A stretch of DNA of 64,000 bases from assembly GCF_024349685.1 (NCBI RefSeq), contig NZ_AP025944.1, forward strand, positions 1,246,001-1,310,000, written 5' to 3'. A program made the translations under genes and the position numbers. A model generated the notes under the pieces. It had not been told where the DNA came from. It saw nothing but the letters and a program-made list of their open reading frames with translations, and did not search any database. Positions 54,556 through 64,000 of the stretch are shown in pieces (positions within the stretch are counted from its first letter, which is position 1; each line of letters opens with the position of its first letter). This DNA is from Pseudomonas sp. LRP2-20. Its GTDB lineage: Bacteria > Pseudomonadota > Gammaproteobacteria > Pseudomonadales > Pseudomonadaceae.

Positions 54556-55908
54556 ATGACTGCGCTCTACATGATTGTCGGCACCCTGGTGGCGCTGGGT
54601 GTATTGGTCACGTTCCACGAATTCGGCCACTTCTGGGTTGCCCGGCGCTGTGGCGTCAAGGTGCTGCGCTTCTCCGTCGGTTTCGGCACGCCGCTGCTGC
54701 GCTGGCACGACCGCCAGGGCACCGAGTTCGTGGTGGCGGCGATCCCGCTGGGCGGCTACGTCAAGATGCTCGACGAGCGTGAAGGCGATGTGCCTGCGGC
54801 GCTCGCCCATCAGTCTTTCAATCGCAAGTCTGTGCGCCAGCGCATCGCGATCGTCGCAGCAGGCCCCATTGCCAACTTCCTCCTGGCCATCGTCTTCTTC
54901 TGGCTGTTGGCCATGCTCGGCACGCAGCAGGTCCGCCCGGTCATCGGTGCGGTCGAATCCGGGAGCCTGGCGGCGTCGGCCGGATTCACCGCTGGTCAGG
55001 AAATTGTATCTATTGATGGCAAGGCGACCAGCGGTTGGTCGGCGGTCAATCTGCAACTGGTTCGGCGCCTGGGCGAGAGCGGCACGCTGCAAGTGGGTGT
55101 GCGCGACGAAGGTGCCAGTGCCGAGCGCCAGCTGCAGGTAAAGCTGGATCATTGGCTCAAGGGCGCTGACGAGCCGGATCCCATCCAGTCGCTGGGCCTG
55201 CGCCCATGGCGCCCGGCAGTGGCGCCGGTCTTGGCCGAGATCGATCCGAAAGGCCCGGCCGCTGCCGCTGGTCTGAAGGCTGGCGACAAGCTGCTTGCTC
55301 TGGACGGTGCTGCGCTGAGTGATTGGCAGCAGGTGGTGGACAGTGTCCGCGCCCGCCCGGATGCCCAGGTGGTGCTGCGTGTCGAGCGCGATGGTGCGGC
55401 CCTGGATGTGCCGGTCACGCTGGCTCACAAAGGTGAAGGCAAGGCAGCCGGGGGCTACCTTGGGGCAGGTGTGAAGGGGGCCGAATGGCCGGCCAGCATG
55501 CTCCGCGAAGTCAGCTATGGCCCGCTGGATGCCGTGGGCGAGGGCCTCTCGCGGACTTGGAACATGAGTGTCCTGACCCTCGAGTCGCTGAAGAAAATGC
55601 TGTTCGGGGAGCTCTCGGTAAAAAACTTGAGCGGACCGATAACCATTGCTAAAGTGGCGGGCGCTTCAGCCCAGTCCGGCGTGGGGGATTTCCTGAATTT
55701 CCTGGCCTACCTGAGCATTAGCCTGGGGGTTCTTAACCTGCTGCCCATTCCAGTACTGGATGGGGGGCATTTGCTGTTTTACCTGGTCGAGTGGGCGCGC
55801 GGTCGTCCGCTGTCGGAACGGGTGCAAGGTTGGGGGGTCCAGATCGGTATCAGTTTGGTCGTAGGGGTGATGTTGCTCGCCCTGATCAACGATCTGGGTC
55901 GACTTTAA
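54556..55908 (+). CDS. rseP: Site-2 protease RseP (sigma-E pathway)
   Basis: 450-residue intramembrane zinc protease that cleaves anti-sigma factors (MucA/RseA class). HEFGH at residues 21-25, two PDZ domains (about 115-200 and 205-300), and the third metal ligand in LLPIPVLDGGHLLFYLVEW near 400. Four membrane helices. A terminator-like hairpin follows before bamA. Confidence 0.97.
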   Translation: MTALYMIVGTLVALGVLVTFHEFGHFWVARRCGVKVLRFSVGFGTPLLRWHDRQGTEFVVAAIPLGGYVKMLDEREGDVPAALAHQSFNRKSVRQRIAIVAAGPIANFLLAIVFFWLLAMLGTQQVRPVIGAVESGSLAASAGFTAGQEIVSIDGKATSGWSAVNLQLVRRLGESGTLQVGVRDEGASAERQLQVKLDHWLKGADEPDPIQSLGLRPWRPAVAPVLAEIDPKGPAAAAGLKAGDKLLALDGAALSDWQQVVDSVRARPDAQVVLRVERDGAALDVPVTLAHKGEGKAAGGYLGAGVKGAEWPASMLREVSYGPLDAVGEGLSRTWNMSVLTLESLKKMLFGELSVKNLSGPITIAKVAGASAQSGVGDFLNFLAYLSISLGVLNLLPIPVLDGGHLLFYLVEWARGRPLSERVQGWGVQIGISLVVGVMLLALINDLGRL

Positions 55909-55928
55909 AAGCTTCGCTCAATTGCGAA

Positions 55929-55959
55929 CCTGCCGCCTCCATGCGGCGGGTTGTTTATT
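55929..55959 (+). terminator. Hairpin between rseP and bamA
   Basis: CCTGCCGC / GCGGCGGG (8-base stem with one G-T pair) with a 6-base loop and trailing TTGTTTATT. It is a weak terminator or attenuator. Confidence 0.65.
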
Positions 55960-55982
55960 GCCAGTTGGAATAAAAGGACTTC

Positions 55983-58331
55983 ATGAAACGTCTGCTGCTA
56001 ACTGCGGTCATGTCCGCACTGATGATCGCTGAAGTTCACGCCGAGTCCTTCACTATCTCCGATATTCGAGTCAACGGCCTGCAGCGGGTATCCGCCGGCA
56101 GCGTGTTCGGCGCCTTGCCGCTCAACGTTGGCGACCAGGCTGACGACCGCCGCCTGGTGGAGTCGACCCGTTCGCTGTTCAAGACCGGCTTCTTCCAGGA
56201 CATCCAGCTCAACCGCGATGGCAACGTCCTGATCATCAACGTGGTCGAGCGCCCGTCGGTGTCGAGCATCGAGATCGAGGGCAACAAGGCGATCAGCACC
56301 GATGACCTGATGAAAGGCCTGAAACAGTCTGGCCTGGCCGAAGGCGAGATCTTCCAGCGTGCCACTCTCGAAGGCGTGCGCAACGAGCTGCAGCGCCAGT
56401 ACGTGGCCCAGGGCCGCTACTCGGCCGAGGTCGACGCCGAGGTGGTGCCTCAGCCGCGCAACCGCGTTGCCCTGAAGATCAAGATCAACGAAGGCACCGT
56501 CGCCGCCATCCAGCACATCAACATCGTTGGCAACACCGTGTTCAGCGATGAAGAGCTGCAGCAGCTGTTCGAGCTGAAGACCACCAACTGGCTGTCGTTC
56601 TTCAAGAACGATGACAAGTACGCCCGCGAAAAACTCTCCGGTGACCTGGAGCGCCTGCGTTCCTACTACCTGGACCGCGGCTACATCAACATGGACATCG
56701 CCTCCACCCAGGTGTCTATCACCCCGGACAAGAAGCACGTCTACATCACCGTCAACGTCAACGAAGGCGAGAAATACACCGTTCGCGACGTGAAGCTGTC
56801 GGGTGACCTGAAGGTGCCGGAAGACCAGGTCAAGTCGCTGCTGCTGGTGCAGCCGGGCCAGGTGTTCTCGCGCAAGGTGATGACCACCACCTCCGAGCTG
56901 ATCACCCGTCGCCTGGGCAACGAAGGCTACACCTTCGCCAACGTCAACGGCGTACCGCAGCCGAACGACCAGGATCACACCGTCGACATCATGTTCGTGG
57001 TCGACCCGGGCAAGCGTGCCTACGTCAACCGCATCAACTACCGCGGCAACACCAAGACCGAAGACGAAGTGCTGCGCCGTGAAATGCGCCAGATGGAAGG
57101 TGGCTGGGCGTCGACCTACCTGATCGACCAGTCCAAGACCCGTCTGGAGCGCCTGGGCTTCTTCAAGGAAGTCAACGTCGAAACCCCGGCGGTGCCAGGC
57201 ACCGACGACCAGGTCGACGTCAACTACAGCGTTGAGGAGCAAGCCTCCGGCTCGATCACCGCCAGCGTCGGTTTCGCCCAGAGCGCCGGCCTGATCCTGG
57301 GCGGTTCGATCAGCCAGAGCAACTTCCTCGGTACTGGCAACAAGGTGTCCATCGGCCTGACCCGCTCGGAATACCAGACCCGTTACAACTTCGGCTTCGT
57401 TGACCCCTACTTCACTGCCGACGGCGTGAGCCTGGGCTACAACGCCTTCTACCGCAGCACCGACTACAGCGATCTTGACGTCGACGTGGCCAGCTATGCC
57501 GTAGACAGCCTGGGTGCCGGTGTCAGCCTCGGCTACCCGATCAGCGAAACATCGCGCCTGACCTATGGCCTGAGCGTTCAGCAGGACAAGATCAAGACCG
57601 GTAAGTACACCGTTGACGAGATCTTCGACTTCCTCAAGCAGGAAGGCGACAGCTTCACCAACTTCAAGGCCTCGATCGGCTGGTCCGAGTCGACCCTGAA
57701 CAAAGGTGTACTGGCGACCCGCGGTCACTCCCAGAGCCTGACGCTCGAGAGCACCATTCCGGGCAGCGACCTGTCGTTCTACAAGCTCGACTACCGCGGC
57801 CAGCTGTTCAAGCCGATCACCAACGACTACACCCTGCGCCTGCACACCGAACTGGGCTATGGTGATGGTTTCGGTAGCACTTCGGGCCTGCCGTTCTACG
57901 AGAACTACTACGCGGGTGGTTTCAACTCTGTCCGTGGCTTCAAGGACAGCAGCCTGGGCCCACGCAGTACACCAAGTACCGGCAAGAACCCGGGTACCAT
58001 TGCCGACCCGGATCAGGATCCGTTGCCGTTCGGCGGTAACGTGCTGGTGCAAGGTGGTGTTGAATTGCTGTTCCCGCTGCCGTTCGTCAAGGACCAGCGT
58101 TCGCTGCGTACCTCCGTGTTCTGGGATGTGGGTAACGTGTTCGACACCAATTGCGGCAGCAAACCGGATTGCGAAAAGGTTGGGTTCTCGGGCATGGCCA
58201 GTTCGGTCGGCCTGGGTGTGACCTGGATTACTGCCCTGGGCCCGTTGAGCTTCAGCCTGGCGATGCCGGTGAAGAAGCCGGACGATGCCGATACCCAGGT
58301 GTTCCAATTCTCTCTGGGCCAGACCTTCTAA
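55983..58331 (+). CDS. bamA: Outer-membrane protein assembly factor BamA
   Basis: 782 residues. Signal peptide to about residue 20 (MIAEVHAES), five POTRA domains (about 22-420; POTRA starts such as FTISDIRVNGLQRVS are visible), and a 16-strand barrel with the conserved FNSVRGF loop motif and a terminal Phe (SLGQTF). Inserts beta-barrel proteins. Followed by skp. Confidence 0.98.
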   Translation: MKRLLLTAVMSALMIAEVHAESFTISDIRVNGLQRVSAGSVFGALPLNVGDQADDRRLVESTRSLFKTGFFQDIQLNRDGNVLIINVVERPSVSSIEIEGNKAISTDDLMKGLKQSGLAEGEIFQRATLEGVRNELQRQYVAQGRYSAEVDAEVVPQPRNRVALKIKINEGTVAAIQHINIVGNTVFSDEELQQLFELKTTNWLSFFKNDDKYAREKLSGDLERLRSYYLDRGYINMDIASTQVSITPDKKHVYITVNVNEGEKYTVRDVKLSGDLKVPEDQVKSLLLVQPGQVFSRKVMTTTSELITRRLGNEGYTFANVNGVPQPNDQDHTVDIMFVVDPGKRAYVNRINYRGNTKTEDEVLRREMRQMEGGWASTYLIDQSKTRLERLGFFKEVNVETPAVPGTDDQVDVNYSVEEQASGSITASVGFAQSAGLILGGSISQSNFLGTGNKVSIGLTRSEYQTRYNFGFVDPYFTADGVSLGYNAFYRSTDYSDLDVDVASYAVDSLGAGVSLGYPISETSRLTYGLSVQQDKIKTGKYTVDEIFDFLKQEGDSFTNFKASIGWSESTLNKGVLATRGHSQSLTLESTIPGSDLSFYKLDYRGQLFKPITNDYTLRLHTELGYGDGFGSTSGLPFYENYYAGGFNSVRGFKDSSLGPRSTPSTGKNPGTIADPDQDPLPFGGNVLVQGGVELLFPLPFVKDQRSLRTSVFWDVGNVFDTNCGSKPDCEKVGFSGMASSVGLGVTWITALGPLSFSLAMPVKKPDDADTQVFQFSLGQTF

Positions 58332-58375
58332 GGTCGGCCCTTGCTTAACGACAACGGTTTTTCCAGGAGTGCATC

Positions 58376-58879
58376 GTGCGTAAATTGGCTCAACTGGCCG
58401 TAGTGGCCGCGGCGCTGGTCGCCACCCCGGCTTTCGCCGAAATGAAGGTTGCCGTGCTGAACTATCAGATGGCCCTGCTCGAATCCGATGCCGCCAAGAA
58501 GTACGCGGTCGATGCCGAGAAGAAGTTCGGCCCGCAACTGACCAAGCTGAAAAGCCTGGAAAGCAGCGCCAAGGGCATCCAGGACCGTCTGATCAAGGGC
58601 GGCGACAAGATGCAGCAGCAGGAGCGTGAGCGCCTGGAGCTCGAGTTCAAGCAAAAAGCCCGTGACTTCCAGTTCCAGTCCAAGGAGCTGAACGAGGCCA
58701 AGGCCGTTGCTGACCGCGACATGCTCAAGCAGCTCAAGCCGAAGCTGGACGGCGCTGTCGAAGAAGTGATCAAGAAGGGCGGCTACGACCTGGTTCTCGA
58801 GCGCGGCGCGGTCATCGATGTCAAGCCTCAGTACGACATCACCCGCCAAGTCATCGAGCGCATGAACCAAGCGCGTTGA
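58376..58879 (+). CDS. skp: Periplasmic chaperone Skp/OmpH
   Basis: 167 residues. GTG start after AGGAG; signal peptide [21 protein letters not shown]; then strand [16 protein letters not shown] and a long charged coiled helix pair, the tentacles of the Skp trimer. Carries unfolded outer-membrane proteins to BamA. One base separates it from lpxD. Confidence 0.95.
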   Translation: MRKLAQLAVVAAALVATPAFAEMKVAVLNYQMALLESDAAKKYAVDAEKKFGPQLTKLKSLESSAKGIQDRLIKGGDKMQQQERERLELEFKQKARDFQFQSKELNEAKAVADRDMLKQLKPKLDGAVEEVIKKGGYDLVLERGAVIDVKPQYDITRQVIERMNQAR

Positions 58880-58880
58880 T

Positions 58881-59936
58881 ATGACCGTGACCATGACGCT
58901 CGGCCAGCTGGCCGAGGCCCTCGGGGCCACACTCAAAGGCCCTGAGGCGCTGCAGATTACCGGGCTGGCTACCTTGCAAGAGGCCGGTCCCGGTCAATTG
59001 AGCTTCCTCGCCAACCCGCAGTACCGCAAATACCTGGACAACTGCCAGGCCGCCGCGGTGCTGCTCAAGGCTGCGGACGCCGAAGGTTTTGCCGGCAATG
59101 CCCTGATCGTGGCCGACCCGTACCTGGCTTATGCGCGCATTTCCCACCTGTTCGACCCCAAACCCAAGGCTGTGGCGGGTATTCATCCCAGCGCCGTGGT
59201 GGCGGAGGATGCCCAGGTGGATGCCAGTGCCAGTATCGGGCCGTTCGCGGTCATCGAAAGCGGTGCACGCATCGACGCCAACGTCAGCATCGGCGCACAT
59301 TGCTTCATCGGTGCCCGTTGCGTGGTCGGTGAAGGCGGCTGGCTGGCACCGCGAGTCACGCTGTATCACGACGTGACCATCGGCAAGCGTGTGGTTATCC
59401 AGTCGGGTGCCGTGATCGGTGGCGAGGGCTTCGGCTTCGCCAACGAGAAGGGCATCTGGCGCAAGATCGCCCAGATTGGCGGCGTCACCATTGGCGATGA
59501 CGTGGAAATCGGCGTCAACACTGCCGTTGACCGTGGCGCGCTGTCTGATACCCGGATCGGTGATGGGGTCAAGCTCGATAACCAGATCCAGATCGCCCAC
59601 AACGTGCAGATCGGTGATCACACGGCCATGGCCGCCTGTGTCGGGATCTCCGGCAGTGCGCGCATCGGCAAGCATTGTATGCTGGCCGGTGGCGTAGGCC
59701 TGGTGGGGCATATCGATATCTGCGATAACGTATTCGTCTCCGGGATGACCATGGTGACCCGTTCGATCACCGAGCCAGGCTCTTATTCATCCGGCACGGC
59801 CATGCAGCCCCTGGCTGACTGGCGCAAGAGCGCGGCGCGTATCCGCCAGCTCGATGACATGGCCAAGCGTCTCCAGCAGCTGGAAAAACGTGTCGATACC
59901 GTGACCTCAGGTGGCCAGCCGACATCAGAAGGCTGA
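58881..59936 (+). CDS. lpxD: UDP-3-O-acyl-glucosamine N-acyltransferase
   Basis: 351 residues; third step of lipid A synthesis. N-terminal uridine-binding domain, left-handed beta-helix of hexapeptide repeats from [21 protein letters not shown] on, and the catalytic His in [18 protein letters not shown] (about residue 239). A coiled C-terminal helix completes it. Confidence 0.98.
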   Translation: MTVTMTLGQLAEALGATLKGPEALQITGLATLQEAGPGQLSFLANPQYRKYLDNCQAAAVLLKAADAEGFAGNALIVADPYLAYARISHLFDPKPKAVAGIHPSAVVAEDAQVDASASIGPFAVIESGARIDANVSIGAHCFIGARCVVGEGGWLAPRVTLYHDVTIGKRVVIQSGAVIGGEGFGFANEKGIWRKIAQIGGVTIGDDVEIGVNTAVDRGALSDTRIGDGVKLDNQIQIAHNVQIGDHTAMAACVGISGSARIGKHCMLAGGVGLVGHIDICDNVFVSGMTMVTRSITEPGSYSSGTAMQPLADWRKSAARIRQLDDMAKRLQQLEKRVDTVTSGGQPTSEG

Positions 59937-60049
59937 TACCATTTCCTGAGCAAGAGTGAACAGTCGCTAGCTGGCTCCTCTTTGGATTGCAAAAGGAGCG
60001 TGTGGTCAGCACCTGCGCTCCCTATTCTTATTACAGGCTTCCCCCCGAA

Positions 60050-60490
60050 ATGATGGACATCAACGAGATTCGCGAATACCTGCCTCACCGCTACCCGTTT
60101 CTGCTGGTAGATCGCGTGACGGATCTGGACTTCGAGGCCCAGAGCATTCGTGCCTACAAGAATGTCAGCATCAACGAGCCGTTCTTCAATGGCCATTTCC
60201 CGGCGCACCCGATCATGCCGGGCGTCCTGATCATCGAAGCCATGGCCCAGGCGGCCGGTATCCTTGGTTTCAAGATGCTCGATGCCAAGCCGGCCGATGG
60301 CACCCTGTACTACTTCGTCGGTTCCGACAAACTGCGTTTCCGCCAGCCGGTGCTGCCAGGTGACCAGTTGGTGCTGGAAGCCAAGTTCCTCAGCCGCAAG
60401 AGCATGATCTGGAAGTTCGAGTGCCGCGCCCTGGTCGATGGCAAACCAGTCTGCTCGGCTGAAATCACCTGCGCGGAACGCTCCCTATGA
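60050..60490 (+). CDS. fabZ: 3-hydroxyacyl-ACP dehydratase FabZ
   Basis: 146 residues; hot-dog fold dehydratase of fatty acid elongation. Starts [22 protein letters not shown], with catalytic His49 and Glu63 in [19 protein letters not shown]. The ATG at 60050 matches the known family start; the adjacent ATG at 60053 is equally possible. It overlaps lpxA by 4 bases. Confidence 0.97.
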   Translation: MMDINEIREYLPHRYPFLLVDRVTDLDFEAQSIRAYKNVSINEPFFNGHFPAHPIMPGVLIIEAMAQAAGILGFKMLDAKPADGTLYYFVGSDKLRFRQPVLPGDQLVLEAKFLSRKSMIWKFECRALVDGKPVCSAEITCAERSL

Positions 60491-61263
60491 GTTCGATTGA
60501 TCCGCGGGCGATCATCGATCCGTCGGCCAAGCTGGCCGATGGCGTCGAGGTTGGCCCGTGGTCGATCGTCGGCCCTGATGTCGAAATCGGCGAAGGCACA
60601 GTGATCGGCCCGCACGTGGTGCTCAAGGGGCCGACCCGGATTGGCAAGCACAACCGCATCTACCAGTTTTCCTCGATTGGCGAAGACACCCCTGACCTCA
60701 AGTACAAGGGTGAGCCGACGCGTCTGGTGATCGGTGACCACAACGTGATCCGCGAAGGTGTGACCATTCACCGTGGCACGGTCCAGGACCGCGCGGAAAC
60801 CACCCTGGGTGATCACAACCTGATCATGGCCTATGCCCACATCGGCCACGACAGCGTGATCGGCAACCACTGCATCCTGGTCAACAACACCGCGCTGGCC
60901 GGGCATGTGCACGTGGGCGACTGGGCGATCCTGTCCGGTTTCACCCTGGTGCATCAGTACTGCCACATCGGCGCCCACGCGTTCTCTGGCATGGGCACGG
61001 CGATCGGCAAGGACGTGCCGGCCTTCGTCACGGTATTCGGCAGCCCTGCCGAAGCCCGCAGCATGAACTTCGAAGGCATGCGCCGCCGCGGCTTCAGTGA
61101 CGAGGTCATCCATGCGCTGCGCCGTTCCTACAAGATCGTCTATCGCCAGGGCCTGACGGTGGAAGAGGCGATCAAGGAACTGGACGAGCTGGCCGCCAAG
61201 CACGAGCAGGTCGAGCTGTTCCGCCAGTCGATCGTGAACTCCGCTCGCGGCATCACCCGCTGA
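60487..61263 (+). CDS. lpxA: UDP-N-acetylglucosamine acyltransferase
   Basis: 258 residues; first step of lipid A synthesis. Beta-helix repeats from the N-terminus; catalytic His121 in [14 protein letters not shown], equivalent to His125 of E. coli, with His118 as the neighbour. C-terminal helical domain [19 protein letters not shown]. Confidence 0.98.
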   Translation: MSSIDPRAIIDPSAKLADGVEVGPWSIVGPDVEIGEGTVIGPHVVLKGPTRIGKHNRIYQFSSIGEDTPDLKYKGEPTRLVIGDHNVIREGVTIHRGTVQDRAETTLGDHNLIMAYAHIGHDSVIGNHCILVNNTALAGHVHVGDWAILSGFTLVHQYCHIGAHAFSGMGTAIGKDVPAFVTVFGSPAEARSMNFEGMRRRGFSDEVIHALRRSYKIVYRQGLTVEEAIKELDELAAKHEQVELFRQSIVNSARGITR

Positions 61264-61264
61264 C

Positions 61265-62392
61265 ATGGCGCAGCTTTGCGTAGCCCTGGTCGCGGGTGAG
61301 GCCAGCGGCGATATTCTCGGTTCCGGTCTGATGCGCGCCCTCAAGGCGCGCCATCCCGATGTACGTTTCATCGGTGTCGGTGGTCCGCTGATGGAGGCCG
61401 AAGGCCTGCAGTCGTACTTCCCCATGGAGCGCCTCGCGGTCATGGGGCTGGTCGAAGTGCTGGGGCGCCTGCGTGAGCTGCTCAAGCGGCGCAAGGCACT
61501 GATCCAGACCCTGATCGGCGAAAAGCCCGATGTGTTCATCGGCATCGACGCCCCCGATTTCACCCTAAATATCGAACTGAAACTGCGTCAGGCCGGGATC
61601 AAGACCGTACATTACGTCAGTCCGTCGGTCTGGGCGTGGCGGCAGAAGCGTGTGCTGAAGATCCGCGAAGGCTGCGACCTGATGCTGACGCTGTTGCCGT
61701 TCGAAGCCCGTTTCTATGAAGAGCAGGGCGTACCGGTGCGGTTCGTCGGCCACCCGTTGGCCGATACCATTCCGTTGGCGGCAGACCGTCAGGCAGCGCG
61801 CAGCGAGCTGGGCCTGGCTGATGGCCCGGTGGTTGCGTTGATGCCGGGTAGCCGAGGTGGTGAGGTGGGGCGCCTTGGGGCGCTGTTCCTCGACGCCGCC
61901 CAGCGCCTGTGTGAGCTGGTGCCCGGCGTGCGTTTCGTGTTGCCGTGCGCCAACGCGGCGCGTCGTGCCCAGGTCGAGCAGATGCTCGAAGGCCGCGATC
62001 TGCCGTTGACCTTGCTCGATGGCCAGTCGCACCGGGCGTTGGCAGCCTGTGACGCGGTGCTGATCGCTTCCGGCACCGCCACGCTGGAGGCCCTGCTGTA
62101 CAAGCGCCCGATGGTCGTGGCCTATCGCCTGGCACCATTGACCTACTGGATTCTCAAGCGTCTGGTGAAAAGCCCCTACGTGTCGCTGCCCAACCTGCTG
62201 GCGCAACGCGAGCTGGTGCCTGAGCTGCTGCAGGATGCCGCGACCAGCGAAGCCCTGGCACAGACCCTGGCACCGCTGGTCACCGACGGTGCCCAGCAGA
62301 CCGAACGCTTCGACGAGATTCACCGTACGCTGCGCCGCGACGCCTCCAACCAGGCGGCCGACGCGGTGCTGGCCTTGCTCAAGGACCGCTGA
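61265..62392 (+). CDS. lpxB: Lipid-A-disaccharide synthase
   Basis: 375 residues; GT19 glycosyltransferase joining lipid X and UDP-diacylglucosamine. Opens with the glycine loop [19 protein letters not shown]; further family blocks are [38 protein letters not shown] and [21 protein letters not shown]. One base follows the lpxA stop. Confidence 0.98.
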   Translation: MAQLCVALVAGEASGDILGSGLMRALKARHPDVRFIGVGGPLMEAEGLQSYFPMERLAVMGLVEVLGRLRELLKRRKALIQTLIGEKPDVFIGIDAPDFTLNIELKLRQAGIKTVHYVSPSVWAWRQKRVLKIREGCDLMLTLLPFEARFYEEQGVPVRFVGHPLADTIPLAADRQAARSELGLADGPVVALMPGSRGGEVGRLGALFLDAAQRLCELVPGVRFVLPCANAARRAQVEQMLEGRDLPLTLLDGQSHRALAACDAVLIASGTATLEALLYKRPMVVAYRLAPLTYWILKRLVKSPYVSLPNLLAQRELVPELLQDAATSEALAQTLAPLVTDGAQQTERFDEIHRTLRRDASNQAADAVLALLKDR

Positions 62393-62393
62393 C

Positions 62394-63017
62394 ATGCAGA
62401 TTGGACTGGACTTCAACCTGGTAGAAGACCTGGTCGCCGGCGTTGACGAAGTCGGCCGCGGCCCGCTGTGCGGTGCGGTGGTCACGGCGGCGGTGATCCT
62501 CGACCCGGCTCGGCCGATTCTCGGCCTGAACGATTCGAAGAAACTTACCGAAGCCAAGCGCGAAGCGCTGTTCGACGAGATCTGCGAAAAAGCCCTGAGC
62601 TTCTGCATCGCCCGCGCCGAAGTCGAGGAAATCGACCGGCTGAACATTCTGCAGGCCACCATGCTGGCCATGCAGCGAGCGGTGGAGGGGCTGCACGTGA
62701 CCCCGAAGCTGGCACTGATCGACGGTAACCGTTGCCCTAAACTGGCGGTGCCAGCTGCGCCAGTGGTCAAGGGCGATAGCCAGGTGCCCGCGATTGCCGC
62801 GGCGTCGATCCTGGCGAAGGTGACCCGTGACCGGGAGATGAGCGCGTTCGAGCTGATCTACCCCGGATACGGGATAGGCGGGCACAAGGGCTACCCGACG
62901 CCGGTGCACCTCGAAGCCCTGGCGCGTCTTGGGCCAACGCCCATTCATCGGCGTTCCTTCGCCCCGGTGCGGGCAGCCTGGGAAGCCCATATGGGCGTTA
63001 CCGATTCCCTGATCTGA
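62394..63017 (+). CDS. rnhB: Ribonuclease HII
   Basis: 207 residues; removes RNA from RNA-DNA hybrids. Acidic active site begins with [12 protein letters not shown] (Asp18, Glu19); also [13 protein letters not shown] and the later [15 protein letters not shown]. The start follows the lpxB stop by one base. Confidence 0.97.
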   Translation: MQIGLDFNLVEDLVAGVDEVGRGPLCGAVVTAAVILDPARPILGLNDSKKLTEAKREALFDEICEKALSFCIARAEVEEIDRLNILQATMLAMQRAVEGLHVTPKLALIDGNRCPKLAVPAAPVVKGDSQVPAIAAASILAKVTRDREMSAFELIYPGYGIGGHKGYPTPVHLEALARLGPTPIHRRSFAPVRAAWEAHMGVTDSLI

Positions 63018-63050
63018 CGCACAAGGGCCGTCTCGCGGCCCGCTCCCCCG

Positions 63051-63136
63051 TGTAGGAGCGGCTTTAGCCGCGAACACCCGCGCAGCCGGTGCCGTGCACC
63101 GCGGCGCCTGGTTCGCGGCTAAAGCCGCTCCTACAG
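63051..63136. repeat. Inverted pair of a second short palindromic repeat
   Basis: TGTAGGAGCGGCTTTAGCCGCGAAC at 63051 and its inverse ending at 63136, with 35 bases between. The sequence resembles the REP at 20891 but has CTTTAGC in place of GCTTGCC at the centre, so it is a separate subfamily. It lies between rnhB and dnaE. Confidence 0.85.
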
Positions 63137-63223
63137 AGATCGTGTTACGAAGCAGCCGTAAATCCCCCTCGCAATTACGCTACAATCCCGCCCTTGTCGT
63201 TCAGCACTGCTACAGGACTTTCC

Positions 63224-64000
63224 ATGTCGGTTCCCTTCGTTCACCTGCGCGTCCACTCCGAATTCTCGCTGGTAGACGGCCTGGTGCGGATCAAGCCGCT
63301 GGCCAAGGCGCTGGCGGGAATGAACATGCCGGCGGTGGCGATCACCGACCAGAGCAACATGTGCTCGCTGGTCAAGTTCTACAAGACGGCCATGGGCGCC
63401 GGGATCAAGCCGATCTGCGGTGCCGACCTGTGGCTGGCCGGTGCCGATCCGGAAGCACCGCTGTCGCGCATCTGCTTCCTGGCCATGAACCCCAAGGGCT
63501 ATCGCAACCTCACCGAGTTGATCTCCCGTGGCTGGACCGACGGCCAGCGCAACGGCCTGGTGATCCTCCAGCGCGAGTGGATCGCCCCCGCCAGCGAAGG
63601 GTTGATTGCCCTGTCCGCCGGCAAGGAAGGCGATATCGGCATGGCCCTGATGAGCGGCCGCCAGGAAGAAGCTGAGCACCTGTTGCGCGACTGGATGGGC
63701 ATGTTCCCGGAACGTTTCTATGTCGAAGTGCAGCGCACCAACCGCGCCGGTGACGAGGAGTACGTGCACGCCGCCGTGGCGCTGGCCGACCAGCTTGGTG
63801 CGCCGCTGGTGGCCACCAACGACGTGCGTTTCATCAAGCAGTCCGACTTCGACGCCCACGAAACCCGCGTCTGCATCGGCGAGGGCTGGACCCTCGACGA
63901 TCCACGCCGGCCGCGTTGCTATAGCGACCAGCAGTACCTGAAGTCGGCCGAGGAAATGGCCGAGCTGTTCAGCGACCTGCCCGACGCCATCGCCAACACC
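63224..64000 (+). CDS. dnaE: DNA polymerase III alpha subunit, N-terminal part (cut by window end)
   Basis: The first 259 codons of the replicative polymerase are present and open to the edge. The N-terminal PHP domain begins SVPFVHLRVHSEFSLVDGLVRIKPL and continues AVAITDQSNMCSLVKFYKTAMGAGIKPICGADLW. The ATG at 63224 fits known starts. The upstream gap (63018-63223) contains TACAAT at 63181-63186 as a possible -10. Position beside rnhB is conserved. Confidence 0.97.
   Translation, partial: MSVPFVHLRVHSEFSLVDGLVRIKPLAKALAGMNMPAVAITDQSNMCSLVKFYKTAMGAGIKPICGADLWLAGADPEAPLSRICFLAMNPKGYRNLTELISRGWTDGQRNGLVILQREWIAPASEGLIALSAGKEGDIGMALMSGRQEEAEHLLRDWMGMFPERFYVEVQRTNRAGDEEYVHAAVALADQLGAPLVATNDVRFIKQSDFDAHETRVCIGEGWTLDDPRRPRCYSDQQYLKSAEEMAELFSDLPDAIANT

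Noticed and set aside
1..64000. CRISPR array
   Set aside because: The only short repeats are palindromic REP-type elements at scattered gaps; no regularly spaced direct repeats and no cas genes.

Overview
The window reads as a chromosomal segment of a Pseudomonas of the P. putida group. Evidence: high GC; the gene order dapC-glnD-map / rpsB-tsf-pyrH-frr-uppS-cdsA-dxr-rseP-bamA-skp-lpxD-fabZ-lpxA-lpxB-rnhB-dnaE; the presence of plsB, csdA/csdE and an ndvB-type glucosyltransferase; and short inverted repeats of the putida REP type (TTCGCGGGCAAGCCCGCTCC). No species-level search was possible.

Region 1 (1-15917) is accessory and metabolic. It looks like a glycoside uptake and catabolism locus. 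It holds the end of an FMN reductase, a family 3 glycoside hydrolase, three metal-binding TIM-barrel proteins of the sugar isomerase fold, a small protein of the C-glycoside deglycosidase beta-subunit type next to an alpha-like TIM barrel, an MFS carrier, a Gfo/Idh/MocA oxidoreductase, a pyranose-oxidase-like GMC flavoprotein, an OprB porin and two NodD-like LysR regulators. A TetR-MFS cassette sits in the middle and carries a matched pair of 14-bp operator-like palindromes. The inferred logic is: the porin admits a glycoside, the GMC enzyme oxidises the sugar at C3, TIM-barrel enzymes split the C- or O-glycosidic bond by elimination and rehydrate or isomerise the product, and the Gfo/Idh enzyme reduces the keto sugar. 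GH3 would provide a parallel hydrolytic route. This assembly is the most interesting system in the window.

Region 2 (15918-28160) starts with about 770 bp without a recognisable gene, followed by a two-gene RND efflux operon (MexJK-like) with a perfect palindrome in its promoter. Housekeeping genes follow: a DUF4197 protein, two YbaY-family proteins, plsB, a cold-shock protein, a small unknown protein, rlmA and dapE.

Region 3 (28162-34517) is a chaperone-usher fimbrial locus made of DUF1120 protein, chaperone, usher and second DUF1120 protein. The first DUF1120 gene is broken by a complete 1362-bp IS256-family element. The element has terminal inverted repeats and an exact 8-bp target duplication, and removing it in silico restores the reading frame.

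Region 4 (34548-48125) holds a GH17-GT2 glucosyltransferase (ndvB type), tcdA, csdE-csdA, dapD, an ArsC/Spx-like protein, a CPA1 Na+/H+ antiporter, dapC, glnD and map. REP elements lie in several of the gaps.

Region 5 (48472-64000) is the conserved translation, isoprenoid and envelope superoperon from rpsB to lpxB-rnhB, with dnaE starting at the right edge (cut by the window). Genes overlap by 1-4 bases at many junctions. Terminator-like hairpins follow rpsB, tsf and rseP. No tRNA, rRNA, CRISPR array or prophage was recognised.
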